Shown: in pieces, positions 39,827 through 48,694 of the stretch
How positions within the stretch are numbered: position 1 is the stretch's first letter
Layout of the letters: every line of letters begins with the position of its first letter
Assembly (NCBI GenBank): GCA_013322215.1
Contig: JAAMEZ010000050.1
Coordinates: forward strand, 124,001 to 188,000
Source of the DNA: Martinezella rhizogenes
Lineage (GTDB): Bacteria > Pseudomonadota > Alphaproteobacteria > Rhizobiales > Rhizobiaceae
Reading direction: 5' to 3'
DNA: 64,000 nucleotides
The notes under the pieces: generated by a model
What the model saw: only the letters and a program-made list of their open reading frames with translations
The model's database searches: none
Told to the model about the DNA's origin: nothing
Program-made: the position numbers and the translations under genes

Positions 39827-40604
39827 TCATCAATACAGCTGGCGGCAGGGTCACAATCTCGCCGGATGGCGCGCAGAGCTGCCTGCAACTCTTTCAGAAC
39901 CTGACAAAGATGGTCGTCGGAGAGGCGACGCTTGGGGCACCATTGTCGCCGGGCTTCTGACGGGCGGCTTCCTTTTGGCATCGACGAACTCAACCGGCGG
40001 GCCGATTGACGAGACAAAAACTCTGAGCGACGGCACGACCGTCCGTCTAACTGGAAATAGTGATCAATTTATACGCACCGCGACTATAACATTGCCGGAT
40101 AAAAATACGATATCGCTACGAATGCAGATTACCGGCGATGGCGGATTTGAAATCTTGTCGGGGACAGCGCTTGGCGGAGCAATGCCTGCCTCGATGCTAG
40201 ATGCTTTGGCCCAACAGATTTCGAACCAAAGTGGCACCGATATTGTATACAATCAGAAAAGTGGATCGGGGTCTGGAAGTGACAGTTCGGTTTCGGGAAA
40301 CCCAGGCACAGCCACTGGATCGCCTGACCCCGATGACGAGGAAAAAGCAAAGCTCGTTTCAAACCCTAAACATCATCCAAATTCCGCAAGCCCGGAGCCG
40401 ACAAATGTTCAAGAGCTTTATGATGAGTCAATTGTAGACAATAATGGCGTACGCTGGGCGAAAGATTCAGAGGGTAATCTGCATCGCTTTTCTAAGCCCA
40501 GTAACGGCGAAACACATTGGAATGGGTCAACAGCTGGCGATAAACCGATACGAACGCAAGACATTCCCAATTGCATAAAAAAGGCACTCGGGTTTAAAGG
40601 GTAA
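39762..40604 (+). CDS. Orphan TpsA/CdiA C-terminal toxin fragment
   Basis: The frame is open for 280 residues but lacks signal peptide and TPS domain. Its first ~60 codons run antisense to the relaxase-like relic and are not convincing protein. From about residue 70 (STNSTGGPIDETKTLSDGTT and TATITLPDKNTISLRMQITG) it reads like an exoprotein stalk. A GSGSGSDSSVSGN linker leads to the C-terminal domain beginning NPKHHPNSASPEPTNVQELY with NNGVRWAKDSEGNLHRFSKP and GETHWNGSTAG. I know this pattern as a polymorphic-toxin C-terminus but cannot name its activity. The next gene starts four bases later and looks like its immunity protein. Probably a silent cassette that recombination could attach to tpsA. 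Confidence 0.6.
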   Translation: MPSAVAWCLAALRCLCRFDELRHQYSWRQGHNLAGWRAELPATLSEPDKDGRRRGDAWGTIVAGLLTGGFLLASTNSTGGPIDETKTLSDGTTVRLTGNSDQFIRTATITLPDKNTISLRMQITGDGGFEILSGTALGGAMPASMLDALAQQISNQSGTDIVYNQKSGSGSGSDSSVSGNPGTATGSPDPDDEEKAKLVSNPKHHPNSASPEPTNVQELYDESIVDNNGVRWAKDSEGNLHRFSKPSNGETHWNGSTAGDKPIRTQDIPNCIKKALGFKG

Positions 40605-40608
40605 TGGC

Positions 40609-41193
40609 ATGATAGTCGGCAATCCAGAAGAATTTGCCATCGAGTCCGAAATCACGGAAGCGTATCCGAGACTTAGCTTGCGCGCTCTAGGTTTTTTCGT
40701 GGTTCATATAAAAGGTCGCATATATGGTGTTCATGAGCCAGACGCGACACTGTTGGCGAACTCATTTGATGCCGTCGATCGGAGGATCGAACAGCGGGGG
40801 CAGCACAACTTGCCCTCGGCAAGGACAACCAGCGCCAAAAAGATCGTAGAGGCGTTTTGTACTGCACAGCATGGGGAGTTTACCCAGAGCCAACGCTTCC
40901 TGGGAATGTCACTGTCTCAATTTGAGCAGGACATCCATAAGCGCGAGATAATATGGGCTCCAGATGGTGATGAAGCATTCGATGATGGAAGCTATATTCT
41001 CCAGTTTGATGAAGGCAGTGAAGTTCGGCTAATCGCGTTTGTTAATCAGAACTCTTTGGCCGAAACAGTCTCAACGGTTTCAGAGCATTGGCTGGATGCT
41101 GACATATATTACGAAGTGTTGAGCCGCTGGAAAACCGCCTTCGAAGAGCAATGGCGACTCGCCGTCCGAAAATTACATCCTTCGGCTTCATGA
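40609..41193 (+). CDS. Immunity protein (Imm42-like)
   Basis: A 194-residue soluble protein starting MIVGNPEEFAIESEITEAYP followed by LSLRALGFFVVHIKGRIYGV and HEPDATLLANSFDAVDRRI. This opening matches my recollection of the Imm42 family of polymorphic-toxin immunity proteins; the exact family is moderately certain. It begins four bases after the orphan toxin fragment and is probably translated with it. A+T-richer than the surrounding core DNA. Confidence 0.7.
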   Translation: MIVGNPEEFAIESEITEAYPRLSLRALGFFVVHIKGRIYGVHEPDATLLANSFDAVDRRIEQRGQHNLPSARTTSAKKIVEAFCTAQHGEFTQSQRFLGMSLSQFEQDIHKREIIWAPDGDEAFDDGSYILQFDEGSEVRLIAFVNQNSLAETVSTVSEHWLDADIYYEVLSRWKTAFEEQWRLAVRKLHPSAS

Positions 41194-41391
41194 TAATAGC
41201 TATGGTCTGAGTCCCGACGTTCCTCTGACCTGCATCGAAATCTGCTGGAGAAGTATGGCTGACGCGTCGTAATGATCGATCATTGCCTCTGCGTCGGCTC
41301 CGACGGCGCATTTTTCTCGATCGACCGTTAGCAAAATCATCCAATCAAACACCCAGAACGTTTGTTCCAGGGTTGGGCTTTTGAGGTGAAA

Positions 41392-41625
41392 ATGGCACGA
41401 AGATTGATGACATCGGGGCAGGCTTTCAAAGCAATGTTCTCGCTTTTAAAGGAATATTATAGCCGAACAGGATCTGATGATGTCGGGTCTCTGTTGGGAA
41501 ATCTGAGCTTATTGGCGGACGGAAAGCCTATGGACGCGGGAATTTGGCAGGATTGGATAAGGTGCGTTGACAATGCCTTGAAGGGAGAGGTCGACGCCAG
41601 CTTCGGAATTACTGACGAAAAGTGA
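41392..41625 (+). CDS. Small unknown protein of the toxin/immunity cluster
   Basis: A 77-residue soluble protein, MARRLMTSGQAFKAMFSLLK, then EYYSRTGSDDVGSLLGNLSL and a tryptophan-rich end DAGIWQDWIRCVDNALKG. The ATG is supported by TGAGGTG five bases upstream; the longer frame from 41362 lacks a site. Placement directly after an immunity gene and before an IS relic suggests another orphan immunity gene whose toxin is lost. Not recognised as a named family. Confidence 0.55.
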   Translation: MARRLMTSGQAFKAMFSLLKEYYSRTGSDDVGSLLGNLSLLADGKPMDAGIWQDWIRCVDNALKGEVDASFGITDEK

Positions 41626-41660
41626 TTGGACAATCCGCTGAGCGGCGCTGCCCCTCGAAT

Positions 41661-41720
41661 TTTAGCGAAGAATTTAAGCGGGACGCTGTGCGTCAGATCA
41701 CGGAAAGAGGCTATCCTGTT
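41661..41720 (+). mobile_element. Relic of an IS3-family OrfA transposase
   Basis: The plus-strand frame from 41661 reads FSEEFKRDAVRQITERGYPV, the conserved helix-turn-helix start region of IS3-family OrfA. After GYPV the sequence stops matching and the frame closes within 15 codons. No start, OrfB or intact inverted repeats are seen. Confidence 0.7.
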
Positions 41721-41758
41721 AGGTTTCGCAACGCTTTGACCCCCCAGTTTTACATTTC

Positions 41759-41868
41759 GTAATGATCCCGGTCGGATATAGAGATCGCAGTTTCATCAAG
41801 GAGTTCCTCGTGACCGAATGGATCAGCCTCAAATGAAAATGCGGACTAAAGCGTCGTGAAACTCGACA
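41759..41868 (+). repeat. Left copy of a degenerate relic bracketing the 11-kb block
   Basis: The coding end reads FIKEFLVTEWISLK followed by a TGA stop. The stretch from GAATGGAT at 41816 to CTCGACA at 41868 matches 52788-52840 at about four of five bases, ending in an identical CGTCGTGAAACTCGACA. Same orientation as the right copy. Likely the 3' end of a lost mobile-element gene. Confidence 0.55.
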
Positions 41869-42019
41869 GCTCAGGCTATTACCCCTTTAAAGAAAGCATC
41901 CGGCTACCTGAAGATCCTTCCCCCAACGTTTTTCCCGCTCCCGACCGGGAAACAGTTACGCTGCTTTAAGCCATGCGCTCTAATAGTCGGAACGTTTCAT
42001 CCATTTCGAGTGTTTGCAG

Positions 42020-43201
42020 ATGAGTGAAGGCCAACGGCAGCGAGCGCTAGAAGCGCTCCTCTATCATGAAAATGTTATTGCTCATCTCGAACGCGAAGAA
42101 CAGCACGCGTGGGAATGGTCTGCCTCGAGTGTGTTGACGCAGGAGGTCAGCGAAATTCGTGACGCGATGTTGCGCGATACCTATCGGTTGGAACAGCTTG
42201 GTCACCCTCTTGTTTTTGAGGCTTGCCATACGGCGATGGCGCGATTGGGAATTGAAGCACCGTTCACGCTGTACCAAGCCAACGATGGCAGCATGAATGC
42301 GTCCCTCGTTTATGTGCCAGGCGAAATCCATCTAGTGTTTTTCGGCCCCATTCTGGAGAAGCTCGATCAGACCGAACTGCTGGCGCTGATGGGGCATGAG
42401 CTGGCGCATTATCGGCTGTGGTCGATGGGCGAGCGAGAGCATTATCGCGCAAGCCGGGTGTTTGATCACGCGCTGTCCTACCCCGGTGCCAAATCTTCGC
42501 ATCGGGAAACCGCGCGCCTACTGAGCCTACATACTGAGCTGTTTGCCGATCGTGGCGCCGCGATCGCTGCAGGCGCGCCCGGGCCAGCGGTAGCGGTGTT
42601 GGTAAAGGTGATGACTGGCCTCACTAACGTCGATCCCGAAGCCTACCTGCGCCAAGCACAAGAGGTGGAAGCGGCGGGCGGCAAATCGAAGGGGCTGTCT
42701 CATCCTGAGATCTACCTTCGCGCGCGGGCTTTGCAATTGTGGTGGGAGACGAGTCCCGAGCTTGACCAATGGCTGGACAAGCACTTGCACGGGCCGTTGT
42801 CGATAGAAGCCCTGGACCTGTTGGGTCAAAGCAAGCTGACCCAGATGACACGCGCATTTCTCGCCCGCTTCATGGCCGAAATTGATGAGATAAGCGACGA
42901 AATCACAACACAGCTACGCGCCGTGTTCCCTGACTTTGGTCGACAAGAGGAGCCCCAGCTCGACCTCGCCGACATCGGTGTCGATCGCATCGACGATACC
43001 ACGCGCGATTACTTCGTCGCCCTGATGTTTGACCTTGCCATGGCCGACGCCGACGCGACAGATACTCTGATGCTCGCAGCAGCGAAGATCTCAGCCGAAA
43101 TCGGAGCGACCGAACGTTTGACGGGAGCGCTGCGGCGCGACCTCAAATGGACGAAGGCACGCGCCGACAAGCTGGTAACGCAGGCGGCGAAAGCGGCATG
43201 A
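42020..43201 (+). CDS. M48-type zinc metallopeptidase with TerB-like C-terminal helices
   Basis: A 393-residue soluble gluzincin. The zinc site is HELAH (residues 126-130) preceded by LDQTELLALMG; the third ligand is the glutamate in HTELFADRG (E173). No signal peptide or transmembrane segment is visible, unlike HtpX or BepA. The C-terminal ~70 residues (DDTTRDYFVALMFDLAMADA, then LMLAAAKISAEIGATERLTG) resemble a TerB/TerB-C helical domain. The ATG at 42020 is used (a TTG precedes it). The stop overlaps the start of the helicase gene (ATGA), so the two are coupled. It could cleave a partner or a host target when the system is triggered; this is inference. Confidence 0.88.
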   Translation: MSEGQRQRALEALLYHENVIAHLEREEQHAWEWSASSVLTQEVSEIRDAMLRDTYRLEQLGHPLVFEACHTAMARLGIEAPFTLYQANDGSMNASLVYVPGEIHLVFFGPILEKLDQTELLALMGHELAHYRLWSMGEREHYRASRVFDHALSYPGAKSSHRETARLLSLHTELFADRGAAIAAGAPGPAVAVLVKVMTGLTNVDPEAYLRQAQEVEAAGGKSKGLSHPEIYLRARALQLWWETSPELDQWLDKHLHGPLSIEALDLLGQSKLTQMTRAFLARFMAEIDEISDEITTQLRAVFPDFGRQEEPQLDLADIGVDRIDDTTRDYFVALMFDLAMADADATDTLMLAAAKISAEIGATERLTGALRRDLKWTKARADKLVTQAAKAA

Positions 43202-46200
43202 CGATGGATAGGGAAAGCAGCGCTGGTAGCCAGCACGCCCGAACCGTTCCTCCGGCACGCACGCTCAGGTCAGTTCTGCATGATGGCAAGCGCCTGCCTC
43301 CGGACGACTTGGTGCATGCCATGCTGGGTATGATGCAACAGGTCGCCGATCTCCATGCGCATGGCCGGGTGGCGCAGATTACGCTCGACACCGTGCTCGA
43401 GCTGGAGGATGGCCAGTTGGCACTCGCCAACGCGACCGGCATTGCCCCCAGCCACAATCTGATGGTGATCCAGGAGGTTCAGCCGCGGGTCTCTAGCGCA
43501 CTCAAGCTGGTCGGCAACTACCGCATTACTCAGGACGAGGAACGCGGAACCAAGGTTGACGATCTTTCGGTACTCGACGGCGACGAAATAGCGGTCTCCA
43601 GCCCTGCTTACATTACCCGGTTGCGCAACTGGGAAACGGAGTTGGGGCACCATGACGAGATCACCGATGTCTTTCAGGTGGGCATGGTTATGGCATCACT
43701 TGCCTGTGGACTCGACCCGGTTGAATTTGATGATGTCGAACGCTTCTCATTCAATCGCACCAACCTGTTCTCGATTGTGCCACGGTTGCATCCGGTAATT
43801 GCCTCTCTGATCCGCGAAGCAACGGAATTGAGCCGCCACGAGCGCGCCACCAATGTTGCCGAGCTGGCGCAACGGCTGGACACTTGGCGCGATCAGCCGA
43901 CCGGCATTGAGGTCGAGCGCGTGCTGGCCGAGGCGCAGGGAGTGCCTGGTCGTCGCGCTGCAGTACTCGCGCACCTTCGTGACCGACTGTTCGACCTGTC
44001 GCGTCGCAACCGGTTGATCCACTTCCGTTCTACGCAAAGTTCGATCAATTTCACGGATGCCAGCATACCGATGGTTATGCGTATCGAAAGCGTGCGAGCG
44101 GATTCGCTGTGCACCTGGAAAGGCCAATTTGCGCAGGACGTGCTCGGCGGAAAAGCTGTATCGCTCAGTCGCTGGCTGCGCTTCGAGGATCAGCCGCAAA
44201 TCCCTTCGCAGCTTGACCGGATAATCCAGGAACACCGCCGCAATCGTAACGAATATGGCTTTTCCAGCCTGCGTCTGACGGTCGCCTTTCTGCACTGGCA
44301 CAACCTCAAAGAAGCGCCTGGACAACGTATCAGCTCGCCGCTTCTCTGGCTGCCGGTAGAAGTGGTCAAGCGTAAGGGCGTGCGCGACCATTATGTCCTG
44401 AGTTGCGTGGATTCGGTGGCCGAATTCAATCCTGCATTGAGACACATGCTGCGTCAGCTTTACGATATCGAACTTCCAGAAACTGTCGACCTTTCGGAAA
44501 TCTCAATCGAGGCGATTCACGAGGCAATCCGCACACAGATACACGAAAGCGAGCCGGGCATCCGGCTCGACCTGCAGGAACGCCCGGCGATCCGGCTGAT
44601 TCTGCAGCGCGCGGTGCAGCGGGTGAACAAGTTCAACCGCCGCCGTTCCGGCGCGAGGCAGACGATCAGCGCTAAAGCCGATTTCAATTACTCGCGTGAA
44701 GATTATCGCCCATTGGGCCTTGCACTGTTCGAGAAGTTTGTGAAGCCCGATCCGCTTCCACAACGCATCGCGACCGGTGGCGGTTCTCGCCCAAAGCGTG
44801 AATTTATCGTCGCTGAGACCGAAAGTAAGACTTATGGCAAAGCCGGTGGCGAGGGGCACAAGTTTTCCTGGGAGATCGACCTCACCCAGGTCACGCTCGC
44901 CAACTTCAATTACAAGAAGATGTCGCTTGTGCGCGATTACAACGCGCTGATCGAAGCCCCCGAAACGCAACCCGCCTTCGACCAGGTATTTTCGATCGAG
45001 CCGCGCCCCTTCATCGAAGATGCTCCGCCACCGATCCCGCCCGCAGAGCAGTGGAGTGTCGTTCCTAGCGATGCGACGCAGGACAGGGCGGTGGCCTTCG
45101 CTCGCACCAGGCGCAGCTACATTATCCAAGGGCCTCCCGGCACCGGCAAGTCCCAGACGATCACCAACCTTATCGCCGATTTTGCAGGTCAGGGTAAGCG
45201 CATATTGTTTGTATGCGAGAAACGCGCCGCGCTCGATGTCGTGTTTCATCGTCTTGGACAGGCGGGTCTCGACGGGCTGGCGACCATCATCCACGATTCC
45301 CAGGACGACAAGAAGGACTTCATCACCGACCTGCGTGATCATTACGAACGTTGGGGCCGCACGGCCGACGGACTGGAAGATGCCCGCGCCGCACGCGCGC
45401 AGACGGTGGCGGCATTGAAAGAGCATTTGCAGCAGATTGCTGCGTTCGAGGCGGCGGTGGGCAGCATTGGGACAGATGACGACCCGCCCTTGCGTGACCT
45501 CGTTCGCCGCGCCACCGCACTACCTGCCGCTAACGTCGCAATCGGCCCAGCCGCCCGCGAGAGGCTGCCAGGGCTCGCGCAGTGGGATGCCAATCGCGAC
45601 ATGGCGACAAGGGTGTTCCGGGCGGTCCACGACATCGTCGGCGCGCCTGGTCTTGCCGCGCATCCTTTTGCCCGGCTCAAGGCCGATTTGTTGCGTCAGG
45701 AGCGCCCTTACGCTGCGGTCGAGGCAGCGCTGAACTCTGCCGAAAGGCAGTTGCAAAAGCTCGATCCGCTGCTGGAGGATGCGACGTTGCCACTGTCGGG
45801 CAATTGCTCCTTCATCGATGCACAGGATGCGATCGCGCTGGCTGAGCGGATGGTGGCAACTGGTCTCGCCAACTTGCCCGGCCTGCTCGATCCGCTTTCG
45901 CCGGACTCGCAGGCGTTGCAAAAGGACCTTGCAGCGATTGCTTCGCTCGAGGCGGCGGAACAGGCTGCCGCCAAAAATACACATGGTTGGAGTGAACCGC
46001 TCGATTCAGCCGATACCATCGCTGCCCTGGAACTGGCACAGGCCAAGGAAGGCTCGCTTTTCGCTATGTTCAGCGGCGGCTGGCGGGCGTTGAAGGCATC
46101 CATGCAGATGCGCTACGACTTCGCCTTGCACGCGGTGAAACCGAAAATCACGGCGGTACTGAAAACGCTCGCGGCGCTTCACGGGGCGCGCGAAGAGCTT

Positions 46201-48690
46201 GCCGTCGCCCGCTCGGCGCTCGCAGCGCGGCTGGGCACATCGGATCTTGCCGCACTGCTCGATCTGCACAGCCAGATGAGTAAGGTCGTTCAGGAAGACT
46301 CCGCCGGAAAGATGCTGAGACTGGCAAAGTCAGGCGACGGCCGAAACGTGCTTGCCCGCATCGCGCAGCACGCCCCTACCATGCGGGCGCTCGCCGAAAC
46401 CCTTGATGCCGCACTCGACGACCGCGGATCGCTAACACTCGACGACATCGCTGAGCTGCTGCGCGACCTGCGCGAAAATCTCGACGATTTGCCCGATCTC
46501 CTGCCGCATTTGGCTGAAGTACATGCCGCCCATCCTGCGGTCGCCGCCGCGCTCACTCGTCTGGCGCTGCCGCTCGCGGAAATCGAGGCGTTGGTGGTGG
46601 ACGAGGCGATCGCAGCTCGCGAGCGCGCCAACCCTGAAATCCGACGTTTCGATATCGACCGCATGATCGCCGTCTCGCGCCGCGCCGCTGCCGCGCGTGA
46701 ATTGCTGCGCGACCAGAATTCCGCCGCGATCCGCGCCACGCTGCACCGCCAGTTCCGTGACAACGTCAAGCTTTCAGAGACCTCGGTCACGCAGCTCCAC
46801 AATGCCAGGCGCGAATTCAAGAAGACTTATGCCACCGGCCGCCGCGAGCTTGAGCACGAATTCGGCAAGACGATGCGCTATAAGTCGATCCGCGAGCTCG
46901 CGAGCGGCGACAGCGGGCGCGTGATCAATGACCTGAAGCCGGTGTGGCTGATGAGCCCGCTGTCGGTCTCCGACACGCTGCCGCTCGAACCCGAACTTTT
47001 CGACGTGGTGATTTTCGACGAGGCCAGCCAGGTCCCGACGGAGGACGCCGTACCCGCACTGTGCCGAGCGCGCCAGGTGGTGATCGTGGGCGACGAGATG
47101 CAACTGCCGCCCACCAGTTTCTTCGCCACTTCGCAGACTGACGAGGGCATGGAAGTGGTCGCCGAGGAGGATGGCGAGCGTATCGCCATCGTGCTCGATG
47201 CCGACAGTCTGTTGAGCCAAGCCGCGCGCAACCTGCCCGCCACCCTGCTCGCATGGCATTATCGCAGCCGGTTCGAGGCGCTAATCAGCTTTTCCAACGC
47301 CGCTTTTTACGCCGGTGAATTAGTAACCATCCCCGACCGTACGCTGCGCGGCGGCCACGCGGATGGAGGATCTGTGACCTCAGACGACGATGAGGCGTGG
47401 GCTACCGGAGTAGATCGCCTGCTCGCTGCGCCGATCACCACCCACCGGATGGCCGATGGGGTGTACGAACGCCGCGTCAATCTGCCCGAAGCGCGCTATA
47501 TTGCCGGTCTTGTACGCGAATTGCTCCTACGCGAAACCGGACAAAGCATAGGCATCGTCGCCTTTTCGGAAGCCCAGCAGGCTGAAATCGAGGACGCGCT
47601 GGAGCGGCTCGTCGCCGAGGACGAAAGCTTCGCCGCTGCACTAACCCGTGAGGTGGAGCGCGAGGAGGACGGGCAGTTCACTGGCCTGTTCGTCAAGAAC
47701 CTCGAAAACGTGCAGGGTGACGAACGCGACATTATCCTGATGAGCGTGTGCTATGCGCCTGGTCCCGACGGACGGATGGCGATGAATTTCGGCCCGATTA
47801 ATCAGCGTGGAGGCGAAAAGCGACTCAACGTCATCTTCAGCCGCGCCAAACGGCACATGGCCATCGTCTCCACTATCGCGCCCGAGGCGATCACCAATAT
47901 CCACAATGACGGCGCGCGCGCATTACGCAGTTTTCTCGCCTTTGCCGAAGCGCAATCGGCGGGAGCTGAGGACAGTGCACAGGCGATCCTGGCCACGCTC
48001 AATCCCGACGCTGCGCGCACCTTCGACGTGCAACCGCCGTCCGATCCGGTGCGCAGCGCGATCGCCGCGGCGCTGCGGGCGAAGGGTCACGACGTGCACG
48101 AGCACGTCGGTGGGGCGAGCTTCCGCTGCGATCTCGCAATCGTCGATCCAGCGGGGGCCGGCTACGCCTTGGGCATCCTGCTAGACCGCGCGGGCACGCC
48201 GGAAACAGGTATTGAGGAACGCTTTGTTTTTCGCCCCGGCATCCTGCGCGCCTTTGGCTGGCGAGTGGTCGATGTGCCGGTAACCAGCTGGCTGCGCACG
48301 CGCGATGCAGTGATCGAGCGGATCGAAGCCGAGTTGCGGCGCTCAAGCTGGGAGCTGGCCGATTCCGATCCGATAGCGAGCACCCTCCCGCTGCAGCCGG
48401 GCGTGCTGGCAGCGCCCCTGAAGGTCGGAACGGGAACAGTACCTGCAGCAGGCATGGGCGAGGAACCGCAAGCCTCAACCGGCATGACCGAATATCGCCT
48501 CGTCGCCGGGTCTTCGAACAAGTTCTGGCGTGTGGCCGTGGATGGCAAGGATCTGATTGTCGAATTCGGTCGCGTCGGCACAAAGGGCCAACGTGTGGTC
48601 AAGAGCTATGAGGATGAGGCTCGCGCCCGCCGTGAGGCGAGCAAGCTGGCGCTCGAGAAGACCCGCAAGGGCTACGAGGAATACGGCTGA
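43198..48690 (+). CDS. Pseudokinase-DUF4011-SF1 helicase-nuclease-like-WGR multidomain protein
   Basis: An 1830-residue cytoplasmic protein. Residues 1-260 resemble a protein-kinase C-lobe: VADLHAHGRVAQITLDTVLE at the catalytic-loop position, ITDVFQVGMVMASLACGLDP at the F-helix, and RHERATNVAELAQRL at the end. The HRD and DFG triads are replaced (AQI 59-61, NAT 78-80) and no glycine loop exists. DUF4011 starts near 260 (RDRLFDLSRRNRLIHF). The SF1 core has Walker A GPPGTGKS (~645), Walker B IFDEASQVP (~1272) with GDEMQLPPTSF, and motif VI RLNVIFSRAKRH (~1543). A Vsr/MTES-1575-like nuclease fold follows (~1600-1710) without the expected acidic core. A WGR domain ends it (from ~1765: FWRVAVDGKDLIVEFGRVGT). 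The start ATG overlaps the peptidase stop. Confidence 0.9.
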   Translation: MTMDRESSAGSQHARTVPPARTLRSVLHDGKRLPPDDLVHAMLGMMQQVADLHAHGRVAQITLDTVLELEDGQLALANATGIAPSHNLMVIQEVQPRVSSALKLVGNYRITQDEERGTKVDDLSVLDGDEIAVSSPAYITRLRNWETELGHHDEITDVFQVGMVMASLACGLDPVEFDDVERFSFNRTNLFSIVPRLHPVIASLIREATELSRHERATNVAELAQRLDTWRDQPTGIEVERVLAEAQGVPGRRAAVLAHLRDRLFDLSRRNRLIHFRSTQSSINFTDASIPMVMRIESVRADSLCTWKGQFAQDVLGGKAVSLSRWLRFEDQPQIPSQLDRIIQEHRRNRNEYGFSSLRLTVAFLHWHNLKEAPGQRISSPLLWLPVEVVKRKGVRDHYVLSCVDSVAEFNPALRHMLRQLYDIELPETVDLSEISIEAIHEAIRTQIHESEPGIRLDLQERPAIRLILQRAVQRVNKFNRRRSGARQTISAKADFNYSREDYRPLGLALFEKFVKPDPLPQRIATGGGSRPKREFIVAETESKTYGKAGGEGHKFSWEIDLTQVTLANFNYKKMSLVRDYNALIEAPETQPAFDQVFSIEPRPFIEDAPPPIPPAEQWSVVPSDATQDRAVAFARTRRSYIIQGPPGTGKSQTITNLIADFAGQGKRILFVCEKRAALDVVFHRLGQAGLDGLATIIHDSQDDKKDFITDLRDHYERWGRTADGLEDARAARAQTVAALKEHLQQIAAFEAAVGSIGTDDDPPLRDLVRRATALPAANVAIGPAARERLPGLAQWDANRDMATRVFRAVHDIVGAPGLAAHPFARLKADLLRQERPYAAVEAALNSAERQLQKLDPLLEDATLPLSGNCSFIDAQDAIALAERMVATGLANLPGLLDPLSPDSQALQKDLAAIASLEAAEQAAAKNTHGWSEPLDSADTIAALELAQAKEGSLFAMFSGGWRALKASMQMRYDFALHAVKPKITAVLKTLAALHGAREELAVARSALAARLGTSDLAALLDLHSQMSKVVQEDSAGKMLRLAKSGDGRNVLARIAQHAPTMRALAETLDAALDDRGSLTLDDIAELLRDLRENLDDLPDLLPHLAEVHAAHPAVAAALTRLALPLAEIEALVVDEAIAARERANPEIRRFDIDRMIAVSRRAAAARELLRDQNSAAIRATLHRQFRDNVKLSETSVTQLHNARREFKKTYATGRRELEHEFGKTMRYKSIRELASGDSGRVINDLKPVWLMSPLSVSDTLPLEPELFDVVIFDEASQVPTEDAVPALCRARQVVIVGDEMQLPPTSFFATSQTDEGMEVVAEEDGERIAIVLDADSLLSQAARNLPATLLAWHYRSRFEALISFSNAAFYAGELVTIPDRTLRGGHADGGSVTSDDDEAWATGVDRLLAAPITTHRMADGVYERRVNLPEARYIAGLVRELLLRETGQSIGIVAFSEAQQAEIEDALERLVAEDESFAAALTREVEREEDGQFTGLFVKNLENVQGDERDIILMSVCYAPGPDGRMAMNFGPINQRGGEKRLNVIFSRAKRHMAIVSTIAPEAITNIHNDGARALRSFLAFAEAQSAGAEDSAQAILATLNPDAARTFDVQPPSDPVRSAIAAALRAKGHDVHEHVGGASFRCDLAIVDPAGAGYALGILLDRAGTPETGIEERFVFRPGILRAFGWRVVDVPVTSWLRTRDAVIERIEAELRRSSWELADSDPIASTLPLQPGVLAAPLKVGTGTVPAAGMGEEPQASTGMTEYRLVAGSSNKFWRVAVDGKDLIVEFGRVGTKGQRVVKSYEDEARARREASKLALEKTRKGYEEYG

Positions 48691-48694
48691 AGCC

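Noticed and set aside
43147-43197. Upstream start for the helicase gene
   Set aside because: It would overlap the peptidase gene by 55 bases without a ribosome-binding site; the ATGA overlap at 43198 is the natural coupled start.
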